NCBI RefSeq assembly: GCF_030272615.1 | Contig: NC_081413.1 | Span: forward strand, 103,128,239-103,192,238 | Direction: 5' to 3' | Length of the DNA stretch: 64,000 nucleotides | Source: Cryptomeria japonica | Lineage: Eukaryota > Streptophyta > Pinopsida > Cupressales > Cupressaceae | Shown here: piece after piece, positions 32,205 to 43,756 of the stretch | Layout: each line of letters starts with the position of its first letter | Numbering within the stretch: position 1 is the first letter of the stretch | Translations under genes and position numbers: made by a program | Notes under the pieces: model-generated | Seen by the model: only the letters and a program-made list of their open reading frames with translations | Told to the model about the DNA's origin: nothing | Databases searched by the model: none

Positions 32205-33434
32205 TGGAATTTTAGCATGTGACCCTACAATTTTCGATCGTATTTGAGTCTTCACATTGGCAAAATGAATCCCTAAGCTTGATTGGAGACCCAAGACATG
32301 CTCACACCTACCAAAACATGCATTTCCTTGCATCCCGCACTTTCCTCCTACACTTCCTATCCTAGATTAGGGTAGGAAAGTGGCATGGCACCCTTGTCCT
32401 TGCCCTATTTTGGTCCCCCTCCACTTAGGTCCTGCATTGGGCTTATCAATGAGAAGCAGGAAAAAGGTTTATGTCAGCTTGAGACGAAAAATCAATTACA
32501 AACCCTAATTTGCAAGTATATAAGACATTTTTCACCTCTCATTTGCATGAAGTCGATAAGTTCGATAAGTCAATAAGTCAAGAGGTCAATGAGTTCTATA
32601 GGTTCAACAAGAATTATCATCGTTCAAGCATTCAAGCATCCAAGCATTCCTTTCAAGCATTGAGCATCTCAAATCTCCTTTCAAGGCTAGGTATTGTGTT
32701 CAAGTCAAGGATTCAACTATTGAAGAGGAGATCCCTATCAACATTCAAAGCATTCAATTATACACATCCTTTCAAACAACTCTATCAACATTTCAATTAC
32801 ATCCTCTCTTGAGGTGAATTCTATTTCAGTCATTTACTTTCATTTACTTGCAAGTACATTTCATCATTTGGTTAATTCCAAAACTGAGGTTTGTCCTTAA
32901 GGCAAACCCACAATCCCAACAATATTTCCTCTCTTTTATGTGTGTAGGTTGCAGGTGCGTAGTTGTATTTGTAGGTTTCAACTTCATTTTTAGAGATAGA
33001 AAAACCCTTTTCGGTGCACGAATTTTTAAGAGGATCGAGTACACTTTCAACACGGTCCTGACAACTTTCGCTCAAATTTATAGGGGAGCTCCGTCTCGAC
33101 ATTTCACTACTAATTCTAGGTGCACAACTTCATCCCGCATTTCTATCTCGAGTTATAATCATTTCTTTGTTGTCTTTACACTTAGTAGTCTCAATTCACT
33201 TAATTCATCCTATCCATTCTAAAAGAGGGGTTACTTTCACTTTCCAAATTTATTGCCAATTCATTTAGCATTCAGTCTCTCTCCATTGATATTGGATCTA
33301 GTGAATTCAACCCCCCTCTTTTAAATGTAATGCGTGAAAGAGGTTGAAGATGGATCCTTTGTGAAACTTGCACTCCGTTCTTGAGGAGGGTAAAGCTTTC
33401 CACTTGATCCCCTCCTCCCATTTTCACCATTACA
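32205..33434 (+). repeat. 5' LTR of the gag-protease element
   Basis: The end is fixed by ...CACCATTACA next to the PBS-like TGGTGAACCCGACG. The start is uncertain within about 15 bases because it is diverged from the TGTAACATCA start of the 3' LTR. Confidence 0.75.
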
Positions 33435-33437
33435 TTT

Positions 33438-33451
33438 TGGTGAACCCGACG
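33438..33451 (+). promoter_or_regulatory. PBS-like motif of the gag-protease element
   Basis: TGGTGAACCCGACG starts three bases inside the LTR. The position and the TGG start fit a tRNA primer site, but the primer tRNA was not determined. Confidence 0.55.
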
Positions 33452-34665
33452 TCTTACATGCTTGACATTTCACATTATTGTATATTTTTCATTTACAAGT
33501 TTAATTTTCTTGCAAAAAATAGTGGTTAATTCATTCAAAACCCTAGTTATTAAAATTGGAATTGAACTTATGTTTTGCAAAAATTGCTATCTATTGTTTT
33601 AGATATGAAGATTGCATTAAAATTCATTTCTTTCATTGTCTTGTTCAATTTGAAAATCAATTTTACAAAATTAAGTGGTTAATTGTCAAAACCCTAATTT
33701 TCAAAAATCAAATTGAATTTGTGCAAACATTGGATTTACATTAAATTTTCAGATTTAGAACTATTTTCAGATTTGTCTTCTTGCCTAAAATTCAAATTTT
33801 CAATTTCCCCCCTTTTCCAAAATTCAAAATTTAAAAATTCAGTGGTTAGGTCCTAAAACCTTAATTTTCAAATTCACTTGGATTTTGTGTAAAATTCAAT
33901 CAATTTCAATCAATTTCAACCAATTTCATTTTTCAAAACATTATCCAAGGTGGCCTTATCCATTAGGTTTGACCTTTTTCAAATTTGCAATTCATTTTCT
34001 TATATTTTTCAAAACCCTAATAGGGTCCTATTTTCACATTCAAAAATTAATTTTGCATATCTAAACTTCGTAAAATCAACCAAAATTTTGAGGTTAGCTC
34101 TAAAATCATCGTAGCTTTCATCCTTGAAAATTTTTGAAAAAATTGGCCGGACCATGTGCAACTTCAACATGGTCCCTGGCTTTTTTCCCAAAATTTTGGG
34201 AGACTATTATGACTGTATTTAATTTCTTAAATCTAGAAAATTGGCTGATTTTGTCGAATTTTCATCCCTCTAAAATAAAAAAATACTTCATAAATTCAAC
34301 ATCACAACTTTCAAGAAAAAATTTAAAATTAAGTGGTTAATTGTAATCTGCCTTGATTTTAAAAAAATTGTCAATTTTGATTTTAAAGTTAAGTGGTATC
34401 CCATAGGCCCTAATTTTAAAATTTCAAATCATTATTTTGGAAATTGTGTCATTTCTTCCTTCAACAAAGTTCAAATTGTATAATCATCATTTGTGCATTA
34501 TTCAATTTTGCAAACATTTTTCCCCGAATTCAAAACTCAAATTCAAATTTCAAATTCAAATTTTCCCTCTACTGCATGAGTTTTACCACTATTAGTCCTA
34601 CCTCTACTATCCCTATTAGATGAAGCATTATAATTAAGGCTTCCCAAGGTTTAATTCTTGAAGAG
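33452..34665 (+). other. Long untranslated leader
   Basis: AT-rich, with many repeated CAAATTTTC, AAACCCTAA and AAGTGGTTA words. AAGTGGTTAATTG-like sequence recurs near 33673 and 34331, and GTGGTTA near 33521 and 33842. No frame with a domain was found. Long leaders are common in Tat/Ogre-type elements. Confidence 0.5.
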
Positions 34666-36223
34666 ATGGAGCCTAATTTGGGTGACTTCTTCAATGAGGA
34701 TAATGCTCATTCTTCCCATCCTAATAACATCCCTGTCTACCCAATTGATGATTCCAATGATGAAGAAGAAGCTTTGACTAGAGTTTCTATAGATCAAGTT
34801 TCAAAGTTGGACAATCAATTTGACAACTTTCAACAATGGATGTCCCAAGAATATCCTAGTAGTGAAGCTCTTCCTTTAATTGAAGGTTTAAAATGTATGA
34901 TTCAAAGTGATAAGAATGAAATTGATATATTGTGTGGCATTTATCACATTGTTGATTCTAATGTCATGCCTACAAAGAGTTGTGTTGAGAACTTAGGTTA
35001 TTCAGAACCTCCTACACAAGTCAATCATTATATTCCTTTGACCACTTCAATGACTAGAATTCCTACTTTCACTTCAAACATCATGGCTACATCAACTCAA
35101 AATGTCATACCTACAACCATTAGTCATGGGGGCAATCCCTCTTCTTCATTCAATCCTCCATCTTTATCTATGGCTTTCATGAGTATTCCTATTGTATCTC
35201 AACCAATCAATGTGACACAAGGGGGCAATTCATCTAATCATTCTATACCTCATTTCAGTGTCCCATTTCCTAATCAATCATCACCTATGCCTACTTACCA
35301 TAGTGTTCCACCACCCTATTCTCAATCAATGCCTTCTTTCAATAACATCACACCACCTTCTCAATCAAACATGTCTAACATAAATTCTTCAACCAAAGCA
35401 ACCATTAATAGCCTTGCCCAAATCACGTCATCATTACACAAAAACAAATTGCTTAGATATGAGTCGATCCAAGTTTAGTGTGCCCACATTTGATGTGGCG
35501 AGCCTTCTTTCTCTTGATGTTGTTAGAGTTGTCCCTCCTAAACATGTTGAAGTCCCCCATTTGGAACACTATAACGGAAAAGGTGATCCTTTAGCACATG
35601 TCAAAACATTCCAAACTTTGTGTACTGGCTTTGCTTATGATCAAAGATTGCTTGCCAAGTTGTTTACTAGAACACTAAGAGATAAGGCTTTACAATGGTA
35701 TTTCTCTTTGTCTTCCTATTCTATTACTTCTTTACAATAATTAGCAAATGCTTTTACTCAAGAATTTCAAAACAACATAGGTCCTAAAATCACTTTGACT
35801 GATTTAATGCATTGTAAACAAGGTGTTAAAGAAAAAGTGATTGATTTCATTGGTAGATGTATGCATTTGTATTCTCAAATTTCTTTTCCAGTGCCTGATA
35901 ATGATATTCAAAGAATTTTCATTTTTACTTTGCAAAAAGAAATTAGGGACAAACTTCTCCTTTCTAAGTTTACTTCCTTCAAGCGGTTGTGCGCAACACT
36001 TCACAATTATCAATTGACTATGAGTCAACTTGAGAAATCTACTCCTATGGCTCCAAGTGATAAGGGTGAGAGTGCTCAAAAACCATTTGTGAAGTTCAAA
36101 CTAAATAAAGGCTTCATCAAATTTAATGCCACCATCAACAACAACAATTTGAATGCTACAATAGGTGTGCCTCCTATTTCTAAATTTTACATAAGAGAAA
36201 GACAATTTACTTGTTTGAATTAA
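34666..36223 (+). pseudogene. gag: Tat/Ogre-like gag pseudogene
   Basis: ATG 34666 opens a Ser/Pro/Asn-rich N-terminal half (to about 35470) with repeated PPSQSN/PPPYSQSMP-like segments. A frameshift near 35440-35470 moves into the Retrotrans_gag domain: PHLEHYNGKGDPLAHVKTF, then LRDKALQWYFSL, then FQNNIGPKITLTDLM. One TAA lies in frame at 35738 and another at 36221. The frame then continues through 36239 into the zinc-knuckle and protease part, so gag and protease were probably one polyprotein. It would have formed the capsid; now broken. Confidence 0.8.
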
Positions 36224-36238
36224 TATTTACATAGCATT

Positions 36239-38043
36239 GTGTCTCAGTTGTTACAAAGAAATGTTATCAAACTTCCTCCAATAAAACCAGTTTACCCTTA
36301 TAAGGCAACCTCACCTTACTTTAATAGTAATTTTTTTTGTCAATTTCATCGTCAACCTAGTCATGATACTGAGAAATGTTTTGCATTAAAAAGTAAAATT
36401 CAAGACCTGATTGATAATAATACTATATCTGTGGTAGGTGTGAATGATAAAGGAAACAAATTAGTAGGTCCTCTTAATCAAAATCCTAAGATTTTTACTG
36501 TTCCTTTACCCTCTCATACCTCTAATGTGATTGAGACTAAACATAGCTCTTTCTCTCCCTCTGATCCAAATTTGGTGAATATGGTAGAGAAACAAGAAAC
36601 ACCTAAGGACTCATGTATCACATTTGACCCTAGTGAGACTATTAGAGCACCTCATGGACCTTTATACATAGTTGTGAAGATTCAAGATAAACCTTGTCGT
36701 GGTGTGCTTATTGATCCCTCCTGCATGGTTAATGTCATCACTGAAGAGTATATTTTCAATTTACATTTGCATAAACCAATATATGATGATACTAATGTGG
36801 TCGTTAAGTTATTTGATGGATTTTCTTGTCCTACCATTGGTTCTATCACACTCCCTATTGAGTTTCACACTAAATCTTTAGATGTCAACTTTGTTGTCAT
36901 TCCTTCATTTGAACAATTCCGTTTGAAGTTAGGCTACCCTTGGCTATCCTCCATGAAGGCTATTGCCTCTCCAATCCATAAGTGTTTGAAATTTCCCCAT
37001 AATGGAGAAATCATAACTAACAACCATAGCTTATTTCGACCAACCGAAAGAAGCCCAGGTGTTCCTATTGATTTCTTTTGGCCTAAACAATTTCAATCTC
37101 TTCCACCAAGAAGCGATGCTCTCTTTCAATCTTATCAGAAATGCAAGAAAGATATGATCTTATCCTTAAGCCAACCTCACACTCCAACACTTGATATTCC
37201 CATCATTCTTGGAGATGAAGTTCTTACTCTAACAGATAGAACTAATCTTCCTCCTAAGGAAGATTCCCAACCTATTCCTATGGATGAAACTATGCCTTCT
37301 CCTATGAAGAATAATAATATTCCTCTTAAGGTTAGACCTGTACCTCCTCCTCATGATGGACTTGGTCTCCTTCCTACACCAAACATTCCTCTTTTGTATG
37401 GTGCAGTTCTGCCTCCTTGCTTTCCTCTCCTCTTGTTCAACCTAAGAGACCTCAACCTAAACCTCCAACTACCAAAGATGCGAATATTTGTCCTTCAACA
37501 AATATTACTCCTTCATCTCAACCTTCCGCTAAGACTCGACATAATCATTGTGCGAGAGATCTTCGACGAAAACATCATGCTAGAGCTCATGAAGTTGTTC
37601 CTCAAACTATTCAATCTCCCAAAACACCAACAATTGATATGATTCCATTTTGTCCTAAACAAGATGTTGAACCTAAATCTCCAAATCATAAGTTTCAAAA
37701 AATATGTGATGGTTTTACTTCTATTCATGTTAGACCTCCTCTTTCTATAAATCTTGATCAAGAAATAGGTGAAAATGTTATTCATGATGGCAATACAACT
37801 CCTCATGCTTCTAATAGTGAATATGAATATGTGGATGTTGACAAACATTTATCTGCAAAATTTTCAAAAGCCTTAATCCTAGCTCCTAGAAGCGAACAAA
37901 GTGACTTATCACATGAGCATAGTCCTTGTTTGGATCTTGTGATAGCTCCATTTGGTGTGCTTGATGTCGCTCCTTTGGCATGTTTCCCACCTTCCCAAAA
38001 TAGTGAAAAAATATATCGGGAGGTGGATGTCGTGCTAGACTAG
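36239..38043 (+). pseudogene. Zinc-knuckle-like and aspartic protease-like part, C-terminal unknown region
   Basis: CQFHRQPSHDTEKCFALK (about 36340-36395) is the C-x2-H-x4-H-x4-C-type knuckle seen in Tat/Ogre Gags. A retropepsin-like fold follows, with RGVLIDPSCMVNVI at about 36697-36740, a FDGF flap-like segment and LGYPWL near 36930. The active-site D-S/T-G is D-P-S, so the protease is probably inactive or very diverged. A frameshift near 37410-37430 leads into a Pro/Lys-rich region (RDLRRKHHARAHEVV) and then an unassigned 100-residue end, closing at TAG 38041. RT would normally come next but is absent. Confidence 0.7.
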
Positions 38044-38800
38044 TTGCATTAGCATCGTAGATCCTCTACCTGTCTCTCTTTTCTTGCTCTTTTGTGACCA
38101 TTATTCTATGTGTATCCCTGTTCTTCTATTTTTTGTCCCTAGTAATGTCTACTTGAGGACAATTAAAAACATTGAGATCTCTTTTGGTCTCTTTTATGTT
38201 GACTGAAAAGACACCTATGTTCCCTTTCTTCCAAGGTAATTTCCTTTCTTTGGGTAATGGTGACTAGTATATGCATATATATACATGATATAAATGAGTT
38301 ATCATACAACATACTAACCCTGAGGAAAGTGAAACTACCTCATGCTTTGTGTTCATTATCCTTGGGTTTATTCCTCGATTGGGGGCTAAATCCTTGCTAT
38401 AACATGATCCCTCTCTGTCTCTCTTGGGTGTATCCTACCTTAAAGCAATCACTCCTGATAAGGCGTGTGTGATCACTTTAACGTGGGGTCATACACTCCG
38501 CTCATATTTTCCTTCTTGATACTTAAAGTTAATTAGTGAACTTGATCTTACTTTGTAATTTTGTGGTATCTTTTCTTTTTCATGACTCATAGTGAGGGGA
38601 ACCTTACTACTTGTAGTCATGGTTCTCTCCTTCTTGATATTCTCTTTTACTTTGTCAATCAAAGTCGTAAGATCCTTAGTCCACTGGGGGCTTGGTGTAT
38701 CTTGCCTCCTTGACATGGTGAAAGTCTTTTAATACTATTTCCTTGTACTTTACTAGTAGTATTGGCATACACTTATACTCCCACTAAAGTGGGGGCCAAA
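38044..38800 (+). other. 3' untranslated region and PPT of the gag-protease element
   Basis: No coding domain. The last bases, ACTAAAGTGGGGGCCAAA (38783-38800), are a polypurine tract immediately before the 3' LTR start TGTAACATCA. Confidence 0.7.
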
Positions 38801-39994
38801 TGTAACATCATAATATTGTGACCCTACAATTTTCAACCGCATTTGAGTCTTCACATTGGTGAAATGAATCCCTAAGCCTGATTCGAGACCCAAGACATGT
38901 TTGCATTTCCCGAAACATGCATTTCCTCGCATCCTGCACTTCCTGTCCTGGATTAGGGCAGGACAGGGGCATGGCGCCCCTATCCCCCCTAGGACAGGGG
39001 CATGGCGGGAGGATAGGGGTGTGGCACCCTTGTCCTTGCCCTATTTTGGGTCTCCTCTACTTAGATCCTGCATTGGGCTTGTCAATGAGAAATGATAAAA
39101 AGGTTTTCTATGTCGACCTGAGACGTAAAATCAATTACAAACCCCAATTGGCAAGTATATAAGACATTTTTCCCCTCTCATTTGCATGAAGTTGATAAGT
39201 TAGATAAGTCAAGAGGTCAATGAGTTCAATAGGTTCAAAAAGCATTATCGTCATTCAAGCATTCAAGAATCCAAGCATTCCTTTGAAGCATTGAGCATCT
39301 CAAATCTCCTTTCAAGGCTAGGTGTTGCGTTCAAGTCAAGGATTCAACCATTGAAGAGGAGATCCCTATCAACATTCAAAGAATTCAATTCTACATATCC
39401 TTTCAAACAACTCTATCAACATTTCAATTACATCCTCTCTTGAGGTGAATTCTATTTCAGTCATTTACTTGCAAGTACTTTTCATCATTTGGTTAATTCC
39501 AAAATCGGGGTTTGACCTGAAGGCAAACCCCTAATCCCAACAACATTTCCTCTCTTTTTTGTGTGTAGGTTGCAGGTGCGCAACTGTATTTGCAGGTTTA
39601 ATCTTCATTTTCAGAGGATCGAGTACACTTTCGCTCAAATTTACAGGGGAGATCCGTCTCGACATTTCACTGCTAATTCCAGGTGCACACCTTCATCCCA
39701 CATTTCTATCTTGATTTATAATAATTTCTTTGTTGTCTTTACACACAGTCTCAATTCACCTAATTCATCCCATCCATTCTAAAAGAGGGGTTACTTTCAC
39801 TTTCCAAATTTATTGCCAATTCACTTTGCATTCAGTCTCTCTCCATTGATATTGGATCTAGTGAATTCAACCCCCCTCTTTTAAATGTAATGCATGAAAG
39901 AGGTTGAAGATGGATCCTTTGTGAAACTTGCACTCCATTCTTGAGGAGGGTAAATCTTTCCACTTGATCCCCTCATTCCATTTTCACCATTATA
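38801..39994 (+). repeat. 3' LTR of the gag-protease element
   Basis: Begins TGTAACATCATAATATTG after the PPT and ends CACCATTATA, where the 5' LTR has CACCATTACA (a C to T change of the terminal CA). It carries a GGACAGGGGCATGGCG unit twice (about 38960 and 38991) that is absent from the 5' LTR. Confidence 0.85.
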
Positions 39995-40411
39995 GAAATT
40001 AATTGAAATTAGAATTTGGGAGATTTGAATTTTGAATTTTATTAATTCGAAATTAAATTAGATAAATTTAAGAAATCTATCTAATTTGGAAGACGTAATT
40101 AAAATAATTTAAAGAAATTATTTAACTATGGGAAAATGGAAATTGAACTTAATTAAATAACAAAAAATAATTTAATTGAGGTAATTAAATTACAATTAAT
40201 TAAATAATAAAATTGTTTAATTAATTTTAAAGACGAATGGTTAAATGATTGAATAATTACGACAAAAAATGGGTAATTAGTTTACGATGAAAAATGATGA
40301 ACATTAATTTTAGAAGAATAAAATTAGACTAATTAAATAGTTAAGATTATTTAATTAATTTAGAAGAACAATTAGTGATGTTAAAAAATGGGACAATTAT
40401 GAGTGTCTACA
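39995..40411 (+). repeat. AT-rich LTR 3' part (family copy 2)
   Basis: Made of AATTAAATTA/TTTAATTAATT words and ending GACAATTATGAGTGTCTACA. The end aligns with the ends of the AT-rich LTRs at 20775 and 43741. Only the terminal part of the LTR is present, abutting the neighbouring 3' LTR. Confidence 0.4.
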
Positions 40412-40954
40412 AATCTCATTCATGCTTTTACTTCAAAAGATGACAACTATAATGAAGATAAAGAAAAATCAATGTTTACAGAGGAGAATGGGCAATTAGA
40501 AGCGATGTTCAATTTGAAAGAGCATCTTGAAGGAGAGAGTACAAACCTGGTGAAGGAGGTTGTAATAGAGAAAGTAAGTGTAGATTCAATTGAGAGCGCC
40601 GTGAAAGAGTTAGAGGATATTGCCATGAATGGTAAAGATGCAAATTTATGTAAGGATTTTGATGTGGTTGGAAAACAAGATGAGTGGATGAATGATGAAG
40701 AGATAGAATTGTGGAGCTTGGTCATTGACAAAGACATCAGGAGGAGACGATATAAAAATAAAGATGAAAGCAAACGACTATTGATGGAGAAACTCGAAAA
40801 GAGAAAATGCAAGCATAGAACAAAATTGGAAGAGGAAAGACAAGGTATACAAAAGGCAAAACAATTGGCAGCCAAGGAAAAAGAAAATGGAGTAGAAGGA
40901 TATTTAGTTCATGTGCAGAAGCACATGTTTTCTTTAGTCTCATGGGGAGTTTGA
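40412..40954 (+). pseudogene. Partial charged, coiled-coil-rich frame of unknown family
   Basis: Open for 180 codons directly after the LTR-like end at 40411; the first ATG is 40472. It is highly charged, with an acidic N-terminal half and a basic C-terminal half (DKDIRRRRYKNKDESKR, then LEKRKCKHRTKLEEERQGIQ, a likely coiled coil), closing with HVQKHMFSLVSWGV and TGA at 40952. No known domain was recognised. The missing start and the abutting LTR suggest it is the 3' end of a larger gene, possibly an element-carried one. The frame is clean, which is unusual for this region. Confidence 0.4.
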
Positions 40955-41420
40955 TATAGTGGCATTGAGTCTCTGACCATTTTTGGAAAGAATCAGTTTT
41001 AGAATAGTTATAAAGTAGTTACAAAATGGTTAAGAAACAAAAATTGTAAAGAACTGAATAAAGGAAGGTGGTGCGATGGAGAGTAGAGGGAAAGAGACCC
41101 CTTCCATGTGAAATCGACAAAGGGGAGGAGGACCCAAGGGGTTGGATCAAAAAATGTAGAGCGGTGTTTTGTTTAGTAGTTGTGGGGTGGAAAGGGAAAA
41201 GTGGCAGAAGGAAGATGCCTAGAAAGAATTAGGTAGAGCAAAGAAAGATTGCAAAACAAATGAAAGAAAAGATCAAAGTAGAATAAATATGGGGGACAAG
41301 AGTTTCCATTTGGTTTTGTTCTTTTAGATTTATAGTTGAGTTAATGGGCTCATTAAATATTTCTATTTTGTTATTCTGTGTTCTTGTCATTTGAATTGAC
41401 AAAGATAGTTGGTATTGTGA
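40955..41420. other. Stretch without recognised features
   Basis: Follows the charged frame and may be its 3' untranslated region. A-rich and purine-rich, including AAGGGGAGGAGGACCC near 41112. No frame or repeat was recognised. Confidence 0.4.
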
Positions 41421-43741
41421 TGTTGTGTAAAATTAGTGTAAATTAATTATAATCAAATTACAAAAAATATCCAATGAAGCATTACATGAAAGAGTAAAAT
41501 AATAAAATAAAACAATTCAAAGCACTCCCTCAAATTGCCTCATTGCTCTCTATTCTTGAGGACATTGCTTGTGTAGATGATGGCTCTCAGATGCATGATA
41601 TTTGCAAAGTGACAACTCAAGAAATGAGAATATGATAATGCAATGATTTATGATAAGGTAAATAATGCAATTCTATGCTAAACTATGATGAAAGTTATTA
41701 TTATCATGAAAGTCATTATGCTAGATACTAAATAAGCTATAATGCAAATTTAATTATGCTGCTAAAGATGATTGTTGATAATGTTACATAATTGCTCCGA
41801 ATGTCCAAGATGCTAGAGATGCTAAGGAGAGCTCCCGTGTTTGAAATGAAGACCATTTATAGATGTTTCAAGGGAAAGGCTGAGGTGGCATAAATCAATG
41901 ATCGAGATTCAATCTGGAGATATCGATGGTTCATAATGAAGAAGTTGGAGAAGAGGTTGATAGAGAGGACATATGTCATTGCTAGAAAGACTGTTAGGAT
42001 AACCGATGAACAACTAAGGGGGGGGGGGGTGAATCAATTGTTAACAAATTATAACAATTAATCCACTTAATAACCTTAAACCATATTAAGTATCAAGTAA
42101 AGCACATACATATGCCGACAAAAACATATACTAATAAACAATATAACTTAATAATTAAACAGATAATCAATGCAAAGAAACAATAACACATAACAACATG
42201 ATTTGTACATGGAAAACCCGGAAAGGGAAAAACCACGGTGGGAAGCCTACCCATAGTTAGATGATACTTCTGCAGAAAGTATGTGATACAATGAGAGGCT
42301 TGCACTTACAGGAAGGCACATTGCCTAGAGCGTACTATTCATTACAAAAGAGTCTCACTGACTACAAAGAGGCCACAACCATCTCAAGATAAATGGACAA
42401 CAATCCAATAGAGTGAATTGCCAGAGATAACATCTACCATGCCTGATTACCCATGATTGACCAAATCTCAATAGAGTGAACTGCTAGAGATAGCATCTTC
42501 CTTAATCCCAATTTGATCACCTATGATCGACCAAATCTCCTTTGCATATGATATTGCATTCCAAGACCACGAACACTTATTCCATTCTCATGACACCATA
42601 ATCTACAATGAGATCTTACATCATTTTATATAAACCCTAAGACCTAAACCAATTAGGTCGGCCACCTAAAAGATATTACAATAAGATCATTACATAAATC
42701 CATATTACAATGATATGCCATGTCGGCTTAAGACCAAAACAACAATAAAAAAATCCATAAAACATCTCAGTAACGTGTAGAGTACGCGTTAACATGATAC
42801 CGGTCCATAACCTAGATAGGCACTAGACCTATTATGGGTCCACTATGCCAAAGCAATGTCTTCAAGCAGTTGAAACACGATCAAAGAACATCTTCAGCAT
42901 CTTGAAATCCATGTAGAAGCTGCACCAACACCAATTATGCATCCTGTCAAGATTCCTCAGTGAGAGCTCTGTCGGTAAAGCCTTAAACCAATGCTGATAA
43001 GGGTTTACCAGAGTGTATGATAGCATCTAATTACCAAGTCAATACCATATGACCAAAACATGCTCTAGAAGTACACACCACATGTAACCAATCATATTCC
43101 ATAGATCCAAACATGCCAGAAGTGTCCAATAGATAGTCTCTTATGCCGGTAACACTAGGTCTTCTACCAGTGACCAAAACCTATCTGCCGGTAACCAACC
43201 ATAACAACTAGTGTTGACATCAATGGTAAAACATCAATGCAACACATAATCAATTCATCTAAAATGCCAACAAAGATAAGTGTCAAAAGATTTTCACCAA
43301 ATATCCACAAAGAGGTAAGTGGCAAAGCTGGGAGGGACAAGTGGCAAAAGTGTCATGTGGCCTCAAGGGAGGATGCACAACCCATAGGTAGTTAGGATAA
43401 GATGGTTAGAGAGGATAGGGTTGGTTAACCCATAGTTAGGCTAGGGGGTTAGTTAGAAGAAGGTTAGATTAGGAGGTCATTAGGAGTTAGGACGCATGTG
43501 TCCAATTTGAATTAAAAATTCAAATTTAATGTAGAGGGAATAATTAAATAAACAAATTCATTAAATTCATTTATTTAATTAGGAAATAGAAGAAATTAAT
43601 CATGGTGGGATGAATTAGGAAAATGAACCATATAAACAAATTATTTAATTCATTTATATAGTAGAATAATTAAATACTTTAATTAATTAAATAACTTCAT
43701 ATTTAATTAATTATCTCCATATCAAATTTTTAGTTTATACA
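41421..43741 (+). repeat. AT-rich LTR (family copy 3) split by a solo LTR
   Basis: The flanking pieces 41421-41991 and 43273-43741 align in order with the LTR inserted in the Ty3 gag (19646-20775). Without the insert the total is about 1.04 kb. The end AATTTTTAGTTTATACA abuts the chromovirus RT at 43742. The start at TGTTGTGTAAAATT is approximate. Confidence 0.45.
41992..43272 (-). repeat. Solo LTR of a Sire-like copia family, 1281 bp
   Basis: On plus it begins TGTTAGGATAACCG and ends AAATGCCAACA. On minus it begins TGTTGGCATTTTAGATG and ends in a CATTGATTCACCCCCCC-type stretch (G run at 42020-42031 on plus), like the other Sire-type LTRs here. Flanks are AAGAC (41987-41991) and AAGAT (43273-43277), a TSD with one C/T difference. 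No internal region is present, so it is a solo LTR. Confidence 0.85.
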
Positions 43742-43756
43742 AATATTAGTTATTTG

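Larger units (their letters stand above)
32205..39994 (+). mobile_element. Tat/Ogre-like LTR element with gag-protease only
   Basis: Direct repeats at 32205-33434 and 38801-39994 share their full order (ACCCTACAATTTTC near the start, CCATTTTCACCATTA at the end). A PBS-like motif follows the 5' LTR and a PPT precedes the 3' LTR. The 5.4-kb interior encodes gag and a protease-like domain and then ends: no RT, RNase H or integrase is present. It is non-autonomous. The 3' LTR has a short GC-rich duplication and the 5' LTR has extra bases near 33000, so the LTRs have diverged noticeably and the insertion is old. No TSD was evident. Confidence 0.8.
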
